NCBI GenBank assembly: GCA_024681875.1
Contig: JAILAA010000090.1
Coordinates: 1-10,028, forward strand
DNA length: 10,028 nt
Direction: 5' to 3'
DNA from: Prevotella sp.
GTDB taxonomy: Bacteria; Bacteroidota; Bacteroidia; Bacteroidales; Bacteroidaceae
This document shows positions 6,501 to 10,028 of the stretch, piece by piece. Below the pieces are notes generated by a model. That model made no database searches. It was not told the origin of the DNA and worked only from the letters and a program-made list of their open reading frames with translations. A program made the position numbers and the translations under genes. Position 1 is the stretch's first letter; every line of letters starts with the position of its first letter.

Positions 6501-8534
6501 ACCAACACCGCTCAAATTGCTGTAGGAGCCGGAAACCACCAAGTCGGCAGAATCATCATGCCCGGAACCTGCGAGGGAGCTACCTGCAATAAGGTAAACC
6601 CCACCACATTCTGAGCCCAGGACCCAGTCGTATCCGTCACCATCTGCATCGATGGTTGTCCAGTCGCCCATAGAGCTATCCTCGAAATCTGTTACCAGCT
6701 CACCTCCAAGGGGAGCTACTCTGTAGCGCAGGTTGTAGCTGTCAGCATCTCCCGACCAGCTGATTTCAGCAGATGTAGCGGTTATCTCGCCAGCAGCAAC
6801 TTCCGTGGGTGCAGGGAATGCGATGTCGGTGGTGAAGGTCACAGTATTACTCCAGTCGCTGACATCCTCACCAATGGTGGCGCGCACCTTTGCAGTATAT
6901 TCAGTCTCGGGCTCAAGGCCAGTCACCGTGAAGGGATTGCTATTTGCAGGAATGAGATTGGTCTCATCGTCGTTCAGGCAAACCTGCCAGGACGTAGCTT
7001 CATCTTTCTGAGTCCAGCTCAGCACAACGCTGCGCTTACCCACCTCAGTGGCAGTAAGGCCGACGGGCTTCTGCACTGCAGGAGGCTCACCGATGGCAAA
7101 GCGAACGCGGTTCTTGACACTCAAAACAGTGCCCTCATAGCTCGAGGGAGTGGACGGGTCATAGTCGGTACCATCGCTATAGACACGGAGGGCCTGGCTT
7201 GCGGCATCAAAGACGTAGAAGCTAGGACTGGTCACATAGGAGCCAGTATTATCATCGACTACTAATACCACATTGCTATCACCGTTATATTCAAACGGAT
7301 TCTCGAATTCTATAGTTGTCCAATCGCCAGCAGCAAAGGTTACTTCGCCACTAAAGACAAGGTCGGAAGAAGTGACGCTTTCCCAGTCAGTAGTCGATTC
7401 AAAGCTTGACTTATTTGTGCTGACCATGTAGATGTCAAGGTTACGCGTAACCGCACCAGAACAGAAGAAGTCAACGCTTAGAATGAATCCACCCTCGCCA
7501 AGCTCAGCAGCGGTATAGATCTGCTGGGTCAGGCTGTGATTATAAAATGTATAGGTAGGCAGGTAGTTGTTGGTTGCCGTTCCCTCGCCGATACAAACTT
7601 TGCCGTCGGGGCATACCTCCTTGGTCTTGAAGGATACGGTCCTCCATCCGCTGACATTACCTTCTCCATCTACTGACTGTACGCGTGCGACATAGGAAGT
7701 GTTAGGTGCCAGCTCGTCAAGGTCGATAGAAGTGTCAGCGGAATGATATAACAACTCATCCCAATTTTCGTTATCCCCTTCCTTAAGCTCCAAATTGTAG
7801 GTGCCTGTGCCGCCAGTCCATGCCAATGTTGCACCGTAGGCAGTAACATTAGAGACCTCGAAAGTAGCAGGCTTCTCAACGGTCACGCCGCCGGCAGGAG
7901 TGATGTCAAGTAAGATGACATTTCTCTTGGCAGTAGTAGCAGTACCTGAAATGCCATCCATATTGGTAGGATCATAGCCATTGCTATCCTGACGGGCATA
8001 AATTGATCTAACGACTGCGTCCTCAGCGGTGAACACCATTCCATTCAGTCCGCTCTTCCATTGGCCAGTGTTGTTGTCGAAGCAAATCACCAAATTACCA
8101 GTTCCACTATAATTAAATGGTGTGGTCAATTCAAAGGTGTAGGCCTCGGCAGTCGTATTGTGGACGGTCACTGAGCCGGAATACACGATGTCGCTTGCAG
8201 TTACGGTCACCCAGTCGCTGGTACTGGAGAATGCTTCTTTGTCTGTCTCCACCATATAGATGTCGAAAGGCATCTCATAGAGATTTGCATTTCCATACAG
8301 ATACAAGGTGATAGAGTTGATGGTACCAGCCATTCCAATCTCATCAGGCGTGTAAATCTGCTGGGTGTAGGAATAATTGTAGAGTGAGTTCATTGGCAGA
8401 TAGGAGTCGTTTCCAGCAGTCCCCAAATCGCCAATCGTCACTTCATCTGCTCTTGCTCCTGTGAAGCTGAAGAGCACCGCAAGCAGCGTTACCGCAGCCC
8501 GCGCAAGAAATCTTGGGTAAGATGTTCTTTTCAT
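3543..8534 (-). CDS. Giant secreted Fn3-rich adhesin with gingipain-adhesin-like domains and T9SS-like tail
   Basis: This 1663-residue surface or secreted protein has a signal peptide (1-29, ending FTGARA). It then has a beta domain (about 31-213), Fn3-1 (220-305), a second copy of that domain (308-482; both contain YNxSxTQQIYT and IYMVxT) and Fn3-2 (488-570). Fn3-3 (573-854) is split by a cleaved-adhesin/choice-of-anchor-J domain (613-798) closely resembling gingipain/HagA modules (GDWTTIDADGDGYDW, AEHFGVAVSTT, DIDDITI). Fn3-4 spans 857-938. Fn3-5 (943-1196) is split by a domain like the N-terminal ones, and Fn3-6 (1200-1430) by another anchor-J domain (LVDDISVSG). A Prevotella-type beta domain (about 1436-1615: WNTLCLPFDIDD, RAYFQF) and the tail GLYIRNGQKVVIK end the protein; the tail suggests type IX secretion/anchoring. 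The ATG begins the signal peptide. Adhesion or ligand binding is inferred from domains; no catalytic site was seen. Confidence 0.93.
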   Translation of the reverse strand: MKRTSYPRFLARAAVTLLAVLFSFTGARADEVTIGDLGTAGNDSYLPMNSLYNYSYTQQIYTPDEIGMAGTINSITLYLYGNANLYEMPFDIYMVETDKEAFSSTSDWVTVTASDIVYSGSVTVHNTTAEAYTFELTTPFNYSGTGNLVICFDNNTGQWKSGLNGMVFTAEDAVVRSIYARQDSNGYDPTNMDGISGTATTAKRNVILLDITPAGGVTVEKPATFEVSNVTAYGATLAWTGGTGTYNLELKEGDNENWDELLYHSADTSIDLDELAPNTSYVARVQSVDGEGNVSGWRTVSFKTKEVCPDGKVCIGEGTATNNYLPTYTFYNHSLTQQIYTAAELGEGGFILSVDFFCSGAVTRNLDIYMVSTNKSSFESTTDWESVTSSDLVFSGEVTFAAGDWTTIEFENPFEYNGDSNVVLVVDDNTGSYVTSPSFYVFDAASQALRVYSDGTDYDPSTPSSYEGTVLSVKNRVRFAIGEPPAVQKPVGLTATEVGKRSVVLSWTQKDEATSWQVCLNDDETNLIPANSNPFTVTGLEPETEYTAKVRATIGEDVSDWSNTVTFTTDIAFPAPTEVAAGEITATSAEISWSGDADSYNLRYRVAPLGGELVTDFEDSSMGDWTTIDADGDGYDWVLGSECGGVYLIAGSSLAGSGHDDSADLVVSGSYSNLSGVGALTPDNYLVSPLVALGGSISFWACGQDGSFPAEHFGVAVSTTSNTDPSAFTTIQEWTMTAKSSGAKAKAGTTRSGNRGQGTWYQYTVDLSAYAGQQGYVAIRHFDCTDMFMLDIDDITIEQPSGTEEPWTVVEDVESPYTIEGLTPETKYQVQVQAVYTGEDEGESVWTTATFTTLEEVPTPTAVAAANVTSRTAELSWTENGEATAWQICLNGDEDNLIAANENPFVLTGLTPETAYSAKVRAIFGEKQSSWSKPATFTTDIACPAPTDLTVSDITSSTAEVAWEADPAATGFELQYTERPDVTDATEVLYDNGTFATSIGSDGGGTWTWGVLYTSDNFADFSGNENAAINAVSIYETSSNTGDITINIYQGGETPDEGELIHTQTVTPEAAEGFHKVLLDTPVSIDPDDDLWITLTETGTYVMASCETTEENNQWVYDGGEWANIGDLASSLAGYGWMIRAEVGTADGSEVEWQTVADATSPTELTGLNPETTYLVKVKAIYDGGDSEWTSTMFTTLVGNPVPYDIEADLVADGATLTWTGEGDSYNVRYRTAENTEITLYQDFEGGLGAWQTINSNTSNILGVSSEDGIDESSCFVFSSYTNATSYDQYLISPSLSSVGTLSFFYKNTNTSGEVFKVGYSSTDTEIDNFTWGDEVTADTKTWQEYTETIPEGTKYIAIHYYSDYKYYLLVDDISVSGNTTPASDWTTITNIEDATVDLSGLDTNNGYEYQIQSVKGGETSEWSEVNEFALLTLDNNATDNSSLIVNNIGRQAHVTLANRKLFKDDTWNTLCLPFDIDDLDESPLAGATVKSLSDATVEGTHITMTFDEYPIYGGIPYIIKWAPGTDIENPKFANVIINATSTYNLEYGDENGSVKFIGYYDAFNITPDDDDIYYMGSDSSLKHTAVNRTLKSLRAYFQFTGAATLARDFTLNFGDEEATGIVEVDRQATTNDSWYGVNGVKFDQQPVRKGLYIRNGQKVVIK

Positions 8535-8614
8535 GTTGTTTTTGGTTTGGTTAATAAAAAATAATGTACTATAATAATAATGTTTATTGCCACCTTTTGG
8601 TTACAAATCGGGGA

Positions 8615-8648
8615 CAAAGTTACACCAATTTCTTTAAACCGAAGCAAA
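8615..8648 (-). promoter_or_regulatory. Promoter of the adhesin gene (TTTG-N22-TAACTTTG)
   Basis: On the minus strand TTTG (8648-8645) and TAACTTTG (8622-8615) match the Bacteroidota -33/-7 elements with a 22-base gap. The start site would leave a leader of roughly 70-75 A/T-rich bases with no Shine-Dalgarno sequence before the ATG. It is the only good match in this intergenic region. Confidence 0.68.
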
Positions 8649-8750
8649 AATTACAAAAAAAATGCACAAACAGGTGTAAAAATGATACAATATCAAAAGT
8701 TGATGAGACAATTACATCAATGGAGCTCAAAAATTGTTTAAACCGCGCCG

Positions 8751-8802
8751 CGATTTATATAGGCCGCGTAGTGATTTATATAGGCCACGGCGCGATTTAG
8801 AG
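8751..8802 (+). repeat. 21-bp tandem repeat (GATTTATATAGGCC), ~2.5 units
   Basis: Units at 8751-8771 and 8772-8792 share GATTTATATAGGCC and then diverge in the last few bases; a third partial unit starts CGATTTAG at 8793. A degenerate unit (AACCGCGCCG) precedes the array. The period is exactly 21 bp, so every frame stays open across it and produces misleading short ORFs on both strands. It lies about 100 bases upstream of the adhesin promoter. Confidence 0.85.
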
Positions 8803-8822
8803 ATTTTCTCCCATTCCCCACC

Positions 8823-8860
8823 CCTTGAGGGGCGGGGTGGCCTTTAGGCCGGGGCGGGGT
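8823..8860 (+). repeat. G-rich palindromic repeat (CCTTGAGGGGCGGGG type), copy 2
   Basis: This is the direct-orientation counterpart of the copy at 2807-2845, with inner palindrome GGCCTTTAGGCC and a preceding CCCCTTGAGGGG mini-hairpin. It is followed after 7 bases by the second 82-nt MITE-like element. In the other location the same two families are also neighbours, but the MITE-like element is in the opposite relative orientation. Confidence 0.85.
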
Positions 8861-8867
8861 AGATAGA

Positions 8868-8949
8868 GGGGCAGGGGTGGTTTGTAGACAATAACCAAAC
8901 CTATTTTCTTCAATAGGTTGTGACAGTATTGACATACCACCCCTACCCC
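8868..8949 (-). mobile_element. 82-nt MITE-like element with terminal inverted repeats, copy 2
   Basis: This is the inverted copy of the element at 2924-3006, about 90% identical with one indel. Its ends, GGGGCAGGGGTGGTTTGT (8868-8885) and ACATACCACCCCTACCCC (8932-8949), match in 16 of 18 positions as inverted repeats. Internally AACCTATT and AATAGGTT form an 8-bp stem. A GC-rich palindrome (8946-8968) overlaps one end, as in copy 1. The two copies bracket the adhesin and small-protein genes. Confidence 0.6.
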
Positions 8950-9000
8950 TCCTTTGGAAAAGGAGGGGAGTGGCTGCGCCATTCCGGCAACAGGATTTCG
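8946..9000 (+). repeat. GC-rich palindrome followed by CTGCGCCATTCCGGCAACAG module
   Basis: The palindrome CCCCTCC-TTTGGAAAA-GGAGGGG (8946-8968) is followed by a ~27-nt module CTGCGCCATTCCGGCAACAG + GATTTCG. The same module follows GGGAGGGG-type arms at 9303-9330 and 9613-9641, giving three copies in direct orientation within about 670 bp. Confidence 0.85.
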
Positions 9001-9273
9001 TGCGGTTGAAAACAAAGCTACATTCATCGCTACTTGGGGCAGTTGTCAGCCCCGACGGGGCGACGGAATACAGGCAGGGGTGAAGCCCCTGCAAACAGTT
9101 GACCACCAACAAATGAAGCCCCGACGGGGCGACGGAATATTCTGCCGCCCCGTCGGGGCTTGACGGTGGTGGGTTTCCACATACAGGGGCGCTGCCCCTG
9201 CCTGTATTCCGTCGCCCCGTCGGGGCTGACAACTAACCTATATCGCGACGGATTCAGTTTTTTTCAACCGCAC
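9000..9273. repeat. Nested REP/BIME-like inverted-repeat structure (40-bp perfect arms)
   Basis: Arms 9041-9080 and 9195-9234 are perfect 40-nt inverted repeats, each containing AGCCCCGACGGGGC and GACGGAATACAGGCAGGGG. Between them a third unit forms a perfect 14-bp stem (9117-9130 with 9147-9160). Short CAGGGG/CCCCTG hairpins lie at the inner ends of the arms. Outside the arms, GTGCGGTTGAAAA (9000-9012) is matched by its reverse complement at 9261-9273. The whole could fold into a very large cruciform. It resembles REP-type repeats associated with RAYT transposases, but no RAYT gene is present here. Confidence 0.85.
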
Positions 9274-9295
9274 AGCACGACGGATTTCGAGGAGG

Positions 9296-9339
9296 GGAGG
9301 GGCTGCGCCATTCCGGCAACAGGATTTCGAGGAGGGGAG
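9296..9339 (+). repeat. Second copy of the CTGCGCCATTCCGGCAACAG module, flanked by GGAGGGGAG
   Basis: The module is identical to that at 8974-9000 through GGATTTCG and then continues with AGGAGGGGAG. The same continuation follows the third copy at 9613-9650. This suggests one arm of a GC-rich palindrome has been attached to each side of the module. Confidence 0.8.
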
Positions 9340-9367
9340 TGGTTTGCGGCCCTCCTGTTTTACGCCC

Positions 9368-9417
9368 CACGCTTTAACACCCCAAAAGGGCAACAAACGG
9401 ATGCGCCTAAAAGCGTG
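9368..9417. repeat. Hairpin with CACGCTTT/AAAGCGTG arms
   Basis: CACGCTTT (9368-9375) and AAAGCGTG (9410-9417) are perfect 8-bp inverted arms around a 34-nt loop that includes the small CCCAAAAGGG palindrome. No other copy was seen in the window and no gene reads into it. Confidence 0.4.
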
Positions 9418-9440
9418 TAAAGGGAAATCGTCCGAAAAAA

Positions 9441-9503
9441 TCCGCAGGCTTCGGATTTTTGTCCGACCGCTTCGGACAAAAATCCGACCGCTTCGGACAA
9501 AAA
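9441..9503 (+). repeat. 21-bp tandem palindromic repeat (TCCGACCGCTTCGGACAAAAA), 3 units
   Basis: Units 9462-9482 and 9483-9503 are identical and each contains the hairpin TCCGA-CCGCT-TCGGA. The preceding unit 9441-9461 is a variant with TCCGCAGGCTTCGGA. The period equals that of the unrelated array at 8751-8802. The 21-bp period keeps frames open and generates spurious repetitive ORFs on both strands. Confidence 0.88.
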
Positions 9504-9553
9504 AACCGAAGGCCTTTGGCGTATATGGCCATGCCGAAGAACGCCCTGCCACT

Positions 9554-9684
9554 CCCCTCCTTTTCCAAAGGCCTAACCTCTTTTCTCCCCTCCTTTGGAA
9601 AAGGAGGGGAGTGGCTGCGCCATTTCTGCAACAGGATTTCGAGGAGGGGAGTTAATACACAAAACCCAAGGCGATGCCCTGGGC
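9554..9684 (+). repeat. Compound repeat: half palindrome, full palindrome, CTGCGCC module, CCCA(A/G)GGC palindrome
   Basis: In order this holds: a truncated GC-rich palindrome (9554-9571, right arm missing after CCAAAGG); an intact one (9587-9609); the CTGCGCCATTTCTGCAACAG module (9613-9641); GGAGGGGAGTTAATACAC; and the imperfect palindrome CCCAAGGC-GAT-GCCCTGGG. The last two parts match 2716-2757 in reverse complement. The region shows clearly that the repeat families are combined as modules. Confidence 0.8.
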
Positions 9685-9702
9685 CAGTTACGCATTTCTT
9701 TT

Positions 9703-9726
9703 GGAGTTCAGGAGTTCAGGAGTTTA
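9703..9726 (+). repeat. 8-bp tandem repeat (GGAGTTCA), 3 units
   Basis: GGAGTTCA, GGAGTTCA and GGAGTTTA occur in tandem, with the last running into the 19-bp direct repeat that begins at 9724. It is a short microsatellite-like tract in non-coding DNA. Confidence 0.8.
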
Positions 9727-9874
9727 ACACGCGGAAGTTGAAACTATTAATGAAACACGAAGAAACGAAGAAACAAAGATTTTTCGTTACGTGAAATTAT
9801 CTTCATTTCTTCGTTTCTTCGTTTCTTCGTGTTTAGTTAGTTTTTATACGGATACTTAACACGCGGAAGTTGAA
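9724..9874. repeat. Octamer-built inverted repeat flanked by 19-bp direct repeats
   Basis: TTAACACGCGGAAGTTGAA occurs perfectly at 9724-9742 and 9856-9874. Between them AAACACGAAG + AAACGAAG + AAACAAAG (9753-9778) faces its inverse at 9809-9834, with the outer 22 nt perfectly complementary; the right arm continues as a CTTCATTT/CTTCGTTT octamer array from 9801. The second direct repeat directly touches the stop codon of the downstream minus-strand gene. It could act as a transcript-end hairpin for that gene, but its long loop and lack of a T run argue against a standard terminator. An insertion with target duplication is an alternative. Confidence 0.75.
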
Positions 9875-10028
9875 TTATTTAATCACAACCTTGTGACCGT
9901 TATGGATGTAGACACCCTTGTGGACAGGCTGCTGGTCGAGCTTCATGCCATCAACTGTGTACCAGCTCCCCTCGCCAGTTGGAGAGGGGTGAGAGGTGAG
10001 GCTTACTCCCGTGGTCACGTCGCCGTCG
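9875..10028 (-). CDS. C-terminal end of a second secreted protein with KGVYIHNGHKVVIK tail (partial)
   Basis: Only the last 50 codons are inside the window: DGDVTTGVSL, then TSHPSPTGEG, then SWYTVDGMKLDQQPVHKG and VYIHNGHKVVIK, ending at TAA. The tail aligns with the adhesin's C-terminus (TGIVEV...SWYGVNGVKFDQQPVRKGLYIRNGQKVVIK) with very few differences, so the protein probably shares the same secretion/anchoring route, plausibly type IX secretion, and perhaps the same penultimate beta domain. The TSHPSPTGEG linker is encoded by a palindromic repeat of the intergenic type, in frame. The gene is on the same strand as the adhesin and lies upstream of it, separated by about 1.3 kb of repeats. 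The frame is supported by the tail homology; the rest of the protein is unknown. Confidence 0.85.
   Translation of the reverse strand, partial: DGDVTTGVSLTSHPSPTGEGSWYTVDGMKLDQQPVHKGVYIHNGHKVVIK
9966..10000. repeat. GC-rich palindrome inside the coding sequence
   Basis: CCCCTC (9968-9973) and GAGGGG (9984-9989) form a palindrome around GCCAGTTGGA, followed by TGAGAGGTGAG. Style and composition match the intergenic palindromes of the window rather than the surrounding codons. It encodes the linker LTSHPSPTGEG just before the conserved C-terminal tail. The corresponding stretch in the adhesin paralogue has no palindrome. Confidence 0.6.

Noticed and set aside
8738..9655. Several overlapping 70-160-codon ORFs on both strands
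   Set aside because: Their translations are made of repeat-derived segments (21-bp arrays and palindromes), have no coding signature or start context, and overlap each other in conflicting frames.
9753..9834. Inverted repeat as an intrinsic terminator of the last gene
   Set aside because: The loop is about 30-38 nt and no T run follows the stem; possible as a transcript-end stabiliser but not supported as a standard terminator.
1..10028. tRNA, rRNA, transposase, recombinase or RAYT genes
   Set aside because: None of the open frames shows such a family, and no cloverleaf or rRNA-like segment was recognised on either strand.

Overview
The window looks like a chromosome segment from a member of the Bacteroidota, most likely a gut or oral Prevotella-type organism. 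Three lines of evidence support this: upstream regions carry the Bacteroidota promoter signature (TAnnTTTG with an upstream TTTG) and lack Shine-Dalgarno sequences; two secreted proteins end in the short KGxYIxNGxKVVIK tail typical of Prevotella surface proteins; and the large protein has the 'WNTLCLPFD ... RAYF' C-terminal beta domain common in that genus. No genome was searched, so the placement rests on recognition alone.

Layout. Positions 1-1589 (minus strand) hold a class I iron-sulfur fumarase that lacks only its last ~20 residues at the window edge. It is transcribed divergently from a plus-strand lipoprotein gene (1808-2620) with a beta-sandwich domain. Positions 2621-3238 contain no gene; they hold a hairpin/terminator, several GC-rich palindromic repeats and an ~83-nt element with terminal inverted repeats. 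A 65-residue acidic small protein (3239-3436, minus) lies just downstream of a 1663-residue secreted, fibronectin-type-III-rich adhesin-like protein (3543-8534, minus). Positions 8535-9874 contain the adhesin promoter and then more than 1 kb of stacked repeat families with no convincing gene. From 9875 to the window end is the last 50 codons of a second secreted protein with a tail nearly identical to that of the adhesin.

Functionally, the fumarase is a housekeeping enzyme of the TCA/fumarate-succinate branch, unrelated to its neighbours. The remaining genes form a cell-envelope/secreted-protein region: a lipoprotein, a multidomain adhesin, a small protein probably co-transcribed with it, and a paralogous tail.

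The most unusual aspect is the repeat landscape. At least six short palindromic or tandem families occur in modular combinations. One pair of 44-nt inverted copies brackets the lipoprotein gene with its promoter just outside. Another pair of ~83-nt inverted copies brackets the adhesin/small-protein unit. One palindrome lies in frame inside the coding sequence of the last gene. No transposase, RAYT-type REP transposase or recombinase is encoded in the window, so any mobility would have to be supplied in trans.
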